Origin: Eubacterium sp. UBA5416
Lineage (GTDB): Bacteria; Bacillota; Clostridia; Lachnospirales; Lachnospiraceae
Direction of reading: 5' to 3'
Length of the DNA: 41,651 nt
Assembly: GCA_002409525.1 (NCBI GenBank)
Contig: DHNM01000055.1
Span: forward strand, 1 to 41,651
The notes under the pieces were generated by a model that saw only the letters and a program-made list of their open reading frames with translations, searched no databases and was not told the DNA's origin. The translations under genes were made by a program, and so were the position numbers. Position 1 is the first letter of the stretch. Every line of letters starts with the position of its first letter. This document shows, in pieces, positions 15,328 through 23,798 of this stretch.

Positions 15328-16452
15328 GTGAGATATTTGTTCATCAATTCCGTTTACGGAATCGGGAGTACCGGAAAGATCATTGCGCAGCAGTGCCATA
15401 AACTGCAGGCGCAGGGTCATCCGTGTCTTGTGGCATATGGAAGAGAGGCGATACCGGATTCCGAGGTGCACTGCATCCGGATCGGAAATAAAATCGACTA
15501 CCTGACACATGCCGCCTGGTCACGGTGCTTTGATCTTACCGGCCTGTGCTCCAGGCATGCGACAAAAAAATTTCTCAAAACCGCGGAGGCTTATGCACCG
15601 GACGTCATATGGCTGCATAATCTTCACGGGTACTACATTAACATAGAACTTTTATTTGAATGGCTGAAAAGACATCCGCAGATTACAGTCCGCTGGACAC
15701 TGCATGACTGCTGGGCATTTACCGGGCATTGTCCCAACTTTGCGATGATCCGATGCGAAAAGTGGAAGACGGGATGCTGTGACTGTACACAGCTGAAAGA
15801 GTATCCGAAGACTTACGGAGGAGATCATTCCAGACGAAACTACTTACGAAAACGCGCTGCATTTACCGGGATTTCCAATATGCAGCTGATTACACCCTCG
15901 AAGTGGCTCGCAGATCTGACAAGAGATAGTTTCCTGGCCCAATATCCGGTTGAAGTTGTTCACAACACGATAGATCTGAATGTTTTCAAACCGACGAAAA
16001 GCGATTTCAGAAAAAATCACGGACTGGAGGACAAATCCATCATACTCGGCGTGTCGACCCTGTGGGATAAGGCCAAGGGTCTGCCTGACCTGTTGAAGAT
16101 ACGGGAAATGCTGACACCGAACTACGTGATCGTGGTGGTCGGAGCGCCGGAATCTCTGATTAAGACATTTCCGGAGGGAGTTCTGGGAATTGGACGCACG
16201 AAAGATCAGACAGAACTGGCCGCGATCTATACGGCGGCAGATGTATTCGTGAATCCCACACATCAGGACAATTATCCGACCGTGAATCTGGAAGCGGCTG
16301 CCTGTGGCACGCCGGTTGTCACCTATAACGTGGGAGGCAGCCCGGAAAGTGCCGCTCCGGAGAATGTGGTTCCTGAAAATGACATAAAGGGCATGGTGAG
16401 ACGAATCCGTCAGATCTGTGACAAAAAGAGGTGGAATGAGGAGACTAAATGA
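15328..16452 (+). CDS. Glycosyltransferase family 4, WcaC-like, locus 1
   Basis: This 374-residue GT-B glycosyltransferase has the N-terminal VYGIGSTGKI loop, a conserved central block TLHDCWAFTGHC with Cys-rich CEKWKTGCCDC, and C-terminal NPTHQDNYPTVNLEAAACGTP, where the acidic donor-binding motif lies. This layout is common in colanic-acid-type and Firmicute capsule enzymes. The start is GTG at 15328 with AGGAGAGG 7 nt upstream; an in-frame ATG at 15307 lies inside the preceding gene. It is the second of only two glycosyltransferases in locus 1, and should add the third sugar of the repeat. Donor and linkage are unknown. Confidence 0.88.
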   Translation: MRYLFINSVYGIGSTGKIIAQQCHKLQAQGHPCLVAYGREAIPDSEVHCIRIGNKIDYLTHAAWSRCFDLTGLCSRHATKKFLKTAEAYAPDVIWLHNLHGYYINIELLFEWLKRHPQITVRWTLHDCWAFTGHCPNFAMIRCEKWKTGCCDCTQLKEYPKTYGGDHSRRNYLRKRAAFTGISNMQLITPSKWLADLTRDSFLAQYPVEVVHNTIDLNVFKPTKSDFRKNHGLEDKSIILGVSTLWDKAKGLPDLLKIREMLTPNYVIVVVGAPESLIKTFPEGVLGIGRTKDQTELAAIYTAADVFVNPTHQDNYPTVNLEAAACGTPVVTYNVGGSPESAAPENVVPENDIKGMVRRIRQICDKKRWNEETK

Positions 16453-17885
16453 GAAGAAAAAAATACATTTCAATAACTGAAGTAGTGATTTTATATATTT
16501 TATTTGGCGCTTTACTCCTGTTCCAGTATACACGCACATTTAAGTATGACGAAATATTCCTGTTTATCGAATTGATGATGGCATATATCTGGACAGCGGG
16601 GCTGCTTGTATATGCGAAGTACCGGTTCCATCTTCGATTATTTGAACCCATGACGATCATCAGCCTCATCTATATCGGTATTTTCGTGGCAAAACCGATC
16701 ACAGATCTGCGTAACAGAAAAATGGTGGAAGAAGGGGTATCTGTGATCGGAGGGGGACCCAAGGCAACCTTATTATTCGTTCTCGGCTATACGTTATTTT
16801 TCTTCGCCTATTATATCTACCGCCGGAAGGTGACCACCGGAAAACAGACCCCTGCTGATTCGAAGACGGAACAGAAAGGTTATTTTGACAGGGACAAGCT
16901 TCCACTGCTGTATGTTTTCTGGCTGATTGTCTTTGTTCTCTGCATCTATGGCCTGATGACTCAGGGATTGAGCCTGAAGTATATCTTTACTCTTGGCTCT
17001 GCCGGTACGCGCGTGGTAGACGAGAACAATACAGGGCTGTTGTTTTTGACAAATTTCGGAACTACCCTCGCGGTCGTATGGCTAATGATACTGGAATATT
17101 CCGATAACTGGCCTGTAAAAATCATAACAACTATTCTGTGTATCATTTATTTACTGATGCGGAATGAAAGATATCTGATGATGGTGTTTCTTATCGCGCC
17201 CATTACACTTTATTATCTGAAACATAAGAAAGAACCAAAGCTGGTGTGGATCATACTCGGCTGCCTTGGCGGGATCCTGCTGTTCGCCTGGATGCAGGCC
17301 AATCGGACGCCCATGCTTACCGGTGGTGCGATGGGCGGCTTCGGACCGGAAGGTCTGACCATGAATACCTTCCTGGCTCCGCTGGACAGTGATTTGAGTA
17401 CTTACCGTGCGTTTTACGCCATGGTGGAACGCTATCCCTCCCAGTTCGACTTTCTTTCCGGAAAAACGTTCGTGTATGCGCTCATTCTGTTTGTTCCCAG
17501 AGTGCTGTGGAAGAATAAGCCGGATAATCCGTTAAGAGATGTGATTCGGAATTCGCTGAATAAACAGGCGCAGAAAGTCGGGAAAGTGTATGCCAATATC
17601 GGAGAATTTTACGTCAACTTTGGTTCCATCGGGGTCTTAGTGCTGATGTTTCTGTTTGGATGGATCACATCGGCATTGAAACGATATGTATTTCAGGACG
17701 AACAGGACGAAAGTGTAACACAGAATGCTTCTGACAGGCAGCTTGCGTATGCAGTTCTTTATCCGCTGCTTTTTCAGTGGGTTGCACGTGGAAATTTCTG
17801 CGGGAATGTATATATTACGCTGTTTGCTCTGATTCCGTTTGCTGTGAAGCATATATTACATGCGTTATTTCAGAAAGGCAGATGA
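16449..17885 (+). CDS. Oligosaccharide repeat-unit polymerase (Wzy-like), locus 1
   Basis: This 478-residue, very hydrophobic protein has about ten to twelve membrane helices and a large outer loop around residues 280-380. The loop contains MVERYPSQFDFLSGKTF and PRVLWKNKPDNPLRD, the kind of loop seen in O-antigen/capsule polymerases. It would polymerise lipid-linked repeats on the outer face of the membrane. Its start overlaps the previous stop (ATGA) and has GAGGAG before it. Wzy proteins are poorly conserved, so the call rests on topology plus context next to a flippase. Confidence 0.85.
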   Translation: MRRKKYISITEVVILYILFGALLLFQYTRTFKYDEIFLFIELMMAYIWTAGLLVYAKYRFHLRLFEPMTIISLIYIGIFVAKPITDLRNRKMVEEGVSVIGGGPKATLLFVLGYTLFFFAYYIYRRKVTTGKQTPADSKTEQKGYFDRDKLPLLYVFWLIVFVLCIYGLMTQGLSLKYIFTLGSAGTRVVDENNTGLLFLTNFGTTLAVVWLMILEYSDNWPVKIITTILCIIYLLMRNERYLMMVFLIAPITLYYLKHKKEPKLVWIILGCLGGILLFAWMQANRTPMLTGGAMGGFGPEGLTMNTFLAPLDSDLSTYRAFYAMVERYPSQFDFLSGKTFVYALILFVPRVLWKNKPDNPLRDVIRNSLNKQAQKVGKVYANIGEFYVNFGSIGVLVLMFLFGWITSALKRYVFQDEQDESVTQNASDRQLAYAVLYPLLFQWVARGNFCGNVYITLFALIPFAVKHILHALFQKGR

Positions 17886-17899
17886 GATAGGAAAGTCAA

Positions 17900-19333
17900 A
17901 TGGGAAAGATTGTTAAGAATTATGTTTATAATGTGGCATATCAGATCCTTGTGCTGATCGTGCCGATTGTCACTGCGCCCTATCTGGCAAGAGTCCTTGG
18001 AGCCGACAATCTGGGAATCTACAGCTATGTGAATTCTTCGGGGAATATTATCACCACGATTGCGCTCCTCGGGATCTATTCTTACGGGAACCGGCAGATT
18101 GCCTATGTAAGAGAAGATAAAGCCAAGGTGAATCAGACTTTCTGGGAACTGGAGTTAACACATGTTTTTCTGGGAATTATCGGAACGATCATTTATTTTG
18201 TTTATGCAGTATGTAACGGGGACTACAGTTCGTATTTTTTTATCTATTATCCGTTTATCCTCGCACAGTTTATCGACTGTACCTGGATTTATGTCGGAAT
18301 GGAGGATATGAAGCTGACGGTAATGAAAAACTTCATTACGAAGCTGGTCAATGTCGCCGGGATTTTCCTGTTTGTGAAATCGAAAGATGATCTGTGGATC
18401 TATCTTCTGCTGTTAGCTGTAACAACTTTTATTGCGAATGTCAGTGTCTACACACAACTGACGCGCTATGTGGGAAAACCAAGCGCGGATATCCGGCTGA
18501 TTCCGATACATCTGAAAGGCTCCATCGGTCTTTTCCTTCCGCAGATGGCTTCACTGCTCTATATGCAGATTGATAAAGTGATGCTGCAGTGGATCACAGG
18601 AGATGCCAGTCAGGTATCCTTTTATGATCAGGCGGAAAAGATTGTTCTGATTCCCCTGTCAATTATTACGGTCATGAGTACTGTGATGATGCCTAGAATT
18701 GCAAATGAATATAAAAAGAAGAATCAAAAAGCGATCGAAACCCTTCTGCTGAAGGGAGGAAGATTCGCGCTGTGTCTGGCGATGCCTATGATGTTTGGAA
18801 TGTTTAGCGTTGCAAGGCAGTTTATCCCCTGGTATCTGGGAGATGAATTTCGGGGGAGTGCCTATGCGATTATGATTTTGTCTCCGATTGTGCTGCTGAA
18901 TACCCTGGTGGGAATATCGGGCGAACAATATTTTACAGCGACCAATCAGATACGCATCTTATTAAAATCATATGTCACGGCTGCCGTGGTGAATGTCACC
19001 GTCAATGCGATCCTGATTCCACACTTTGGCTACATCGGATCGGCAGCTGCGACGGTTCTGTCCAGCCTTACCTCGGTTGTGATCCAGTATTATTATCTGA
19101 GGCAGCAGGTAAAGATCCGGGTGCTTGGAACGTACGCTGCGAAGTACTTCGCGGGGGCATTTCTGATGGCAGCGGGGATCTGGCTGGTCTCCCGTCACAG
19201 GGCTGCCGCCGTATCCACGACGGCGATTCAGGTATGTGTGGGAGTACTGATTTATTTTAGTTACCTTATCGTGACGAGAGATGATACGATATCGGAAGCA
19301 GCCGCTATGTTAAAGAAAAGAATAAGAAAATGA
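17900..19333 (+). CDS. Repeat-unit flippase (Wzx-like), locus 1
   Basis: This 477-residue member of the polysaccharide transporter family has about twelve to fourteen membrane helices. The N-terminus NVAYQILVLIVPIVTAPYLARVLG followed by NLGIYSY (quoted in parts: VLIVPIVTAPYLARVLG) is characteristic, as is the SLLYMQIDKVMLQ segment near residue 225. It moves undecaprenyl-linked repeats to the outer leaflet. It follows the polymerase by 14 bp and precedes capE. Confidence 0.92.
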   Translation: MGKIVKNYVYNVAYQILVLIVPIVTAPYLARVLGADNLGIYSYVNSSGNIITTIALLGIYSYGNRQIAYVREDKAKVNQTFWELELTHVFLGIIGTIIYFVYAVCNGDYSSYFFIYYPFILAQFIDCTWIYVGMEDMKLTVMKNFITKLVNVAGIFLFVKSKDDLWIYLLLLAVTTFIANVSVYTQLTRYVGKPSADIRLIPIHLKGSIGLFLPQMASLLYMQIDKVMLQWITGDASQVSFYDQAEKIVLIPLSIITVMSTVMMPRIANEYKKKNQKAIETLLLKGGRFALCLAMPMMFGMFSVARQFIPWYLGDEFRGSAYAIMILSPIVLLNTLVGISGEQYFTATNQIRILLKSYVTAAVVNVTVNAILIPHFGYIGSAAATVLSSLTSVVIQYYYLRQQVKIRVLGTYAAKYFAGAFLMAAGIWLVSRHRAAAVSTTAIQVCVGVLIYFSYLIVTRDDTISEAAAMLKKRIRK

Positions 19334-19375
19334 AAGAAGAAAAACGACAGATAAAGAAGGAAAGAGGAGAAAAGA

Positions 19376-20413
19376 ATGTCTGAGTTTTCGGGAAGTACAC
19401 TTTTAATCACCGGAGGGACAGGATCCTTTGGCAACACCGTACTGAAGCACTTTATTACAACGGATATCGGAGAAATCCGAATATTTTCAAGAGACGAAAA
19501 GAAACAGGATGACATGAGACATCTTCTTCAGGTGAAATACCCCGGGGAAGCAAAAAAAGTGAAGTTCTACATCGGCGATGTCCGCAATAAAGATTCCATC
19601 ACAGAAGTCATTCAGGGTGTGGACTACGTTTTTCATGCCGCTGCGCTCAAGCAGGTTCCGTCCTGTGAGTTTTTCCCGATGGAAGCGGTTCGGACAAATG
19701 TAATCGGAACGGATAACATGCTCCACGCGGCCATCGAGGCCGGTGTAAAACGCGTTGTCTGCCTGTCTACGGACAAGGCAGCTTATCCAATCAATGCGAT
19801 GGGAATATCAAAAGCAATGATGGAGCATGTCGTTATGGCAAACGCCAGGGTGGCGGCTGAAAGAGGCGGCACAGTCATCGCATGTACACGGTATGGCAAT
19901 GTCATGTGCAGCCGCGGATCTGTAATTCCGCTCTTTATCGATCAGATCAAGAAAAAACATCCGATCACCATTACGAATCCGGATATGACTCGTTTTCTGA
20001 TGAACCTGGATGAGGCAGTTGACCTGGTTGAATATGCATTTCACCATGCAAACCCCGGAGACCTGTTCATTCAGAAGTCCCCTGCATCCACGATCGGAGA
20101 CCTTGCAAAAGCCGTGCAGGGATTATTTGGAAATGACAGCGAGAGTAAGATCATCGGGACCAGACATGGTGAGAAACTGTACGAAACACTGATGACTCAG
20201 GAGGAAGCCGCGAGAAGTGAGGATATGGGGCGGTATTTCCGTATCCCGGCTGATAACCGGGATCTGAATTATGACAAATATGTCGTAAAGGGCAATACCA
20301 AAGATTCTGCCCGTTCCTATACCAGTGACAACACCAACCGCCTGGATGTGGAAGGCGTAAAGCAGAAAATTCTGACGACTGAGTATGTGCGAAGAGAACT
20401 CGGCGATAGATAA
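19376..20413 (+). CDS. capE: UDP-GlcNAc 4,6-dehydratase/5-epimerase CapE, locus 1
   Basis: This 345-residue soluble SDR enzyme catalyses the first step to UDP-N-acetyl-L-fucosamine. It has TGGTGSFG at residues 12-19 for NAD(P), FSRDEKKQDDMR near 40-51, and the active-site stretch STDKAAYPINAMGISK, in which Met takes the Tyr place as in CapE/FnlA/WbjB. The C-terminal half has TRHGEKLYETL. GAGGAG precedes the ATG. capF and capG follow in pathway order. A close paralogue is at 38050. Confidence 0.93.
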   Translation: MSEFSGSTLLITGGTGSFGNTVLKHFITTDIGEIRIFSRDEKKQDDMRHLLQVKYPGEAKKVKFYIGDVRNKDSITEVIQGVDYVFHAAALKQVPSCEFFPMEAVRTNVIGTDNMLHAAIEAGVKRVVCLSTDKAAYPINAMGISKAMMEHVVMANARVAAERGGTVIACTRYGNVMCSRGSVIPLFIDQIKKKHPITITNPDMTRFLMNLDEAVDLVEYAFHHANPGDLFIQKSPASTIGDLAKAVQGLFGNDSESKIIGTRHGEKLYETLMTQEEAARSEDMGRYFRIPADNRDLNYDKYVVKGNTKDSARSYTSDNTNRLDVEGVKQKILTTEYVRRELGDR

Positions 20414-20431
20414 TAAAAAGTGAGGGTCAAC

Positions 20432-21631
20432 ATGAATATTTTAGTGACAGGTGCCCGCGGATTTGTCGGGAGAAACCTGTGTGAGCGTTTAAAAACAATC
20501 CGCGACGGAAAAGATCATACACATCCGGAGTTAAACATCGATGAGGTCTATGAATGTGACAGAAAGACAGCGCCTGAGACTTTGCGGCAGTATTGCCAAG
20601 ATGCGGATTTTGTCTTTCATCTGGCCGGGGTCAACCGCCCCGAAAATCCGGAAGAATATCAGACCGGAAATGCCGGATTTACTTCTGAGTTACTTGATAT
20701 CCTGGCTTCGGTCCACAACACATGTCCGCTGATGCTGGCCAGCTCCGTGCAGGCATCCCTGACCGGCAGATACCGGGATTCCGATTATGGAAGATCAAAA
20801 CTGGACAGTGAACATCTTTTCTTTCAACATGCAGTCGACACAGGAGCGGATGTGTTCGTCTACCGTTTTCCCAACTTATTTGGAAAATGGTGTCGTCCCG
20901 ACTACAACAGCGCAGTCGCTACGTTCTGCTACAATATTGCACATGATCTTCCCGTTAAGGTCAGCGATCGCGGTACACAGTTGGAACTTTTGTATATCGA
21001 TGATCTGGTAGAGGAGATGCTCGGCACGCTGAACGGTAAGGCCAGCCACTGCTCTTACTACGGACAGGATCTGGTCGCGGACAGCCGGGGTTTCTTCTGT
21101 TATGTACCGACCACCTATATTGCAACTCTGGGTGAAATCGTGGAACAGTTGAATGAATTCCATGACCAGCCACAGACACTGGTGATGCCGGAACAGCCGA
21201 AGAATTCTTTCCGGGAAAAACTGTATGCGGCGTATCTTTCCTACCTTCCGAAAGATAAAATTTCATTTCCGCTGACAATGAATCAGGATGACAGGGGAAG
21301 TTTTACAGAACTGATCAAGAGCGAAGCATGCGGACAGGTATCCGTCAATATTTCAAAACCCGGAATTACAAAAGGACAGCACTGGCACAATACCAAATGG
21401 GAATTCTTTATTGTTGTATCCGGTCACGGGCTGATACAGGAACGAAAAATCGGATCCGATGAAATCCTGGAATTTGAAGTGTCCGGGGACGATATCAAAG
21501 CGGTGCATATGCTGCCGGGCTATACGCACAACATCATCAATCAAAGTGATTCCGAAGATTTAATCACCATCATGTGGGCAAATGAATCGTTTGACGGTTC
21601 TCACCCGGATACTTACGCAGAGGAGGTCTGA
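20432..21631 (+). CDS. capF: Bifunctional UDP-sugar 3-epimerase/4-reductase CapF, locus 1
   Basis: This 399-residue two-domain protein converts the CapE product by C3 epimerisation and C4 reduction to UDP-6-deoxy-L-TalNAc. The N-terminal SDR domain has TGARGFVGRN (residues 6-15) and YGRSKLDSE near 120. The C-terminal cupin starts about residue 285 and holds GQHWHNTKWEFF (about 314-325) and the GYTHNI motif, which give the His/Glu zinc ligands of the epimerase site. I chose the ATG at 20432; a GTG at 20420 would place the GAGGG site inside the gene. Confidence 0.93.
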   Translation: MNILVTGARGFVGRNLCERLKTIRDGKDHTHPELNIDEVYECDRKTAPETLRQYCQDADFVFHLAGVNRPENPEEYQTGNAGFTSELLDILASVHNTCPLMLASSVQASLTGRYRDSDYGRSKLDSEHLFFQHAVDTGADVFVYRFPNLFGKWCRPDYNSAVATFCYNIAHDLPVKVSDRGTQLELLYIDDLVEEMLGTLNGKASHCSYYGQDLVADSRGFFCYVPTTYIATLGEIVEQLNEFHDQPQTLVMPEQPKNSFREKLYAAYLSYLPKDKISFPLTMNQDDRGSFTELIKSEACGQVSVNISKPGITKGQHWHNTKWEFFIVVSGHGLIQERKIGSDEILEFEVSGDDIKAVHMLPGYTHNIINQSDSEDLITIMWANESFDGSHPDTYAEEV

Positions 21632-21633
21632 CC

Positions 21634-22779
21634 ATGGAAAAATTAAAACTTATGACAATTATCGGCACCAGACCGGAGATTATCCGGCTTTCAGCAACCA
21701 TCAAATGCTGTGATCAGTATTTTCAGCAGATCCTAGTCCATACCGGCCAGAATTACGATTATACACTGAATCAGATTTTCTTCGAGAACCTCGGACTTCG
21801 GGCGCCGGACTATTATCTGGATGCCGCGGGTTCCAATCTGGGCGAGACAATGGGGACAATCATTTCCAAGTCCTATGAGCTGATGGTCCGGCTGAAACCG
21901 GATGCCGTACTTGTGCTTGGGGATACGAATTCCTGCCTGTCGGTCATCGGCGCAAAGCGGCTTCACATCCCGATCTTCCATATGGAAGCCGGAAACCGCT
22001 GCAAGGACGAATGCCTTCCGGAAGAGACGAACCGGCGTATCGTAGATATCATCAGCGATGTAAATCTCTGTTACTCGGAACATGCGAGACGTTATCTTGC
22101 AGAGTGCGGTCTTCCGAAAGAACGCACCTATGTCGTCGGATCTCCCATGGCGGAGGTGCTCCATGAAAACCTGGAAAGCATTGAATCCAGTGACATTCTT
22201 CAGAAGCTGGGACTGGAAAAAGAAAAATACATCTTACTGTCTGCCCACCGGGAGGAGAACATTGACTCAGAAGAAAACTTTGAATCACTCTTTACCGCAG
22301 TCAACCAGATGGCAGAAAAATACGATATGCCTGTTCTCTATTCCTGTCATCCCAGGAGCAAAAAACGGCTGGAACAGACCGGATTTCCACTGGATTCCCG
22401 TGTCATCTGTCATGAACCGATGGGATTTCATGATTATAACTGCCTGCAGATGAATGCCTTTGCAGTTGTCTCGGACAGTGGAACTCTGCCGGAGGAGAGC
22501 AGTTTCTTCACCTCCGTGGGTCATGCCTTTCCGGCTGTCTGTATCCGCACGTCAACCGAGCGGCCGGAGGCTCTGGACAAAGGCTGTTTTTTACTCGCCG
22601 GTATCGATACAGATTCTCTTCTCCAGGCTGTCGATATGGCAGTGAATATGAATCAGGCCGGAGAATACGGGGTTCCGGTTCCCGATTACATGGAAGAAAA
22701 TGTGTCCGGAAAAGTGGCCAGAATCATACAAAGCTACACAGGAATTGTAAATAGAATGGTGTGGAGAAAAAAACTATAA
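21634..22779 (+). CDS. capG: UDP-HexNAc 2-epimerase CapG (forms UDP-L-FucNAc), locus 1
   Basis: This 381-residue non-hydrolysing 2-epimerase has a GT-B-like fold: IGTRPEIIRL (10-19), HMEAGNRCKDECLPEE near 118-133, LSAHREEN near 202-209, HPRSK near 237, and DSGTLPEESSF near 283-293. It performs the last step to UDP-N-acetyl-L-fucosamine. The ATG lies 2 bp after the capF stop with GAGGAGG inside the end of capF, showing translational coupling. It is the last gene of locus 1; a terminator hairpin follows at 22831. Confidence 0.93.
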   Translation: MEKLKLMTIIGTRPEIIRLSATIKCCDQYFQQILVHTGQNYDYTLNQIFFENLGLRAPDYYLDAAGSNLGETMGTIISKSYELMVRLKPDAVLVLGDTNSCLSVIGAKRLHIPIFHMEAGNRCKDECLPEETNRRIVDIISDVNLCYSEHARRYLAECGLPKERTYVVGSPMAEVLHENLESIESSDILQKLGLEKEKYILLSAHREENIDSEENFESLFTAVNQMAEKYDMPVLYSCHPRSKKRLEQTGFPLDSRVICHEPMGFHDYNCLQMNAFAVVSDSGTLPEESSFFTSVGHAFPAVCIRTSTERPEALDKGCFLLAGIDTDSLLQAVDMAVNMNQAGEYGVPVPDYMEENVSGKVARIIQSYTGIVNRMVWRKKL

Positions 22780-22830
22780 AAACATACTTTAAAATATATA
22801 AGAGATCATTATCGACGGAATACTTCCTTC

Positions 22831-22877
22831 AAAAAAAGAAGTGCTGCAAAGAAACACGAGGCAGTACTTCTTTTTTT
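22831..22877 (+). terminator. Terminator of locus 1, AGTACTGC family copy 3
   Basis: A 17-bp stem (22831-22847 with 22861-22877; core GAAGTGCTGC against GCAGTACTTC, one G-T pair) ends in seven Ts. It closes locus 1 and insulates the locus 2 promoter. Its core matches the hairpins at 8884 and 9408. Confidence 0.85.
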
Positions 22878-22964
22878 GATGCAAAATACTTTCTGGCTGT
22901 CCAGAAAAACGGACACCCGGATATGGTATAATGATTTTATTCGATGGTGTTCTACAAATACAGC

Positions 22965-22993
22965 TTGCCAACATTTAACAAAAGAGGTATACT
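22965..22993 (+). promoter_or_regulatory. Promoter of polysaccharide locus 2
   Basis: TTGCCA (22965-22970) and TATACT (22988-22993) with a 17-bp spacer. The shared AAAAGAG-(G/T)TATACTA context makes it a close match to the locus 1 promoter. It stands 67 nt before the phosphatase gene. A further TATAAT at 22927-22932 has no good -35 partner. Confidence 0.78.
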
Positions 22994-23030
22994 AACTTTA
23001 TTTACATGACTGATTATGTCATATAAAGTT
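22994..23030 (+). promoter_or_regulatory. Leader hairpin at the 5' end of the locus 2 transcript
   Basis: Arms AACTTTAT (22994-23001) and ATAAAGTT (23023-23030) enclose an inner stem ATGAC/GTCAT (23006-23010 with 23018-23022), with a 4-nt bulge on the left. It overlaps the expected start site, the same placement as the locus 1 leader hairpin although the sequence differs. An operator or a factor-binding RNA stem are both possible. Confidence 0.45.
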
Positions 23031-23059
23031 GAAAATCACTTTTAGTCTACGGAGGGGAC

Positions 23060-23788
23060 ATGGAAGGTACATATGATATTCACTGCCACATTCTGCCAGA
23101 GGTAGATGACGGTTCTAAATCGATGGATGAGAGTATTCAGATGCTGAAGATGCAGTATGAAGACGGCGTTCGGGCAATTATCCTGACTCCCCATTACAGA
23201 AAAAATATGTTTGAGACACCCGAAGAGATAATTATGCGGAAATTTGGATCTCTTCAACAAAGAGCGGAGGAAAAGGTTTCCACAGATCTGAAACTTCATT
23301 TAGGGTGCGAATTACACACCAGCATGGATATGTTAGAGCTTTTTCAGATCAGAAAAAACCTGACACTTGCTGGTTCTTCTTTTGTGCTGACGGAGTTTTC
23401 CAATACAGATTCCAAAGATTATGTCAAAGAAAGATGCTATCAGTTGTTATCCAATGGCTATCAGCCCATCCTCGCACATATTGAACGATATGAGTGCACT
23501 TACAGGAATCTGGATTTTGTGGACGAACTTCGACAGATGGGGATACGAATGCAGGTCAACGCCGGCAGTATACTGGGAAGTAATGGAAGGAGTGTGAAAA
23601 GATACTGCAGAAAACTGATGAAAAGAGACCTTCTGGATTTTGCGGGCAGCGATGCACATGACACCCTCCAGCGTCCACCTTCCATAGGAGCTTGTGCCAC
23701 GATGCTGGAAAAGCAGATGGGGTATTCTTATGCGAGACGCATTTTGATTGAAAACCCGTCCAAAATTGTAGAAGAAAATCACGGTTAG
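23060..23788 (+). CDS. cpsB: PHP-type protein-tyrosine phosphatase (CpsB/CapC/Wzh family)
   Basis: This 242-residue metal-dependent phosphatase should dephosphorylate the BY-kinase encoded two genes downstream. PHP metal-binding motifs are all present: DIHCHILPEVDDG (His8, His10), LTPHYRK near 50, GCELHTSMD near 90, LAHIERY near 138, and AGSDAHD near 197. GGAGGGG lies just before the ATG. As the first gene of locus 2 it heads the phosphoregulatory module that tunes polysaccharide length and export. Confidence 0.92.
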   Translation: MEGTYDIHCHILPEVDDGSKSMDESIQMLKMQYEDGVRAIILTPHYRKNMFETPEEIIMRKFGSLQQRAEEKVSTDLKLHLGCELHTSMDMLELFQIRKNLTLAGSSFVLTEFSNTDSKDYVKERCYQLLSNGYQPILAHIERYECTYRNLDFVDELRQMGIRMQVNAGSILGSNGRSVKRYCRKLMKRDLLDFAGSDAHDTLQRPPSIGACATMLEKQMGYSYARRILIENPSKIVEENHG

Positions 23789-23798
23789 GGAGAGATTT

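Noticed and set aside
20961..21278. Long antisense open frames inside capF and other genes
   Set aside because: They are reverse-frame shadows of strongly conserved genes, without ribosome sites or recognisable domains.
22898..22932. Second promoter before locus 2 (TATAAT at 22927)
   Set aside because: The -35 position is poor (GAAAAA), while the 22965 promoter is near consensus and nearer the gene.
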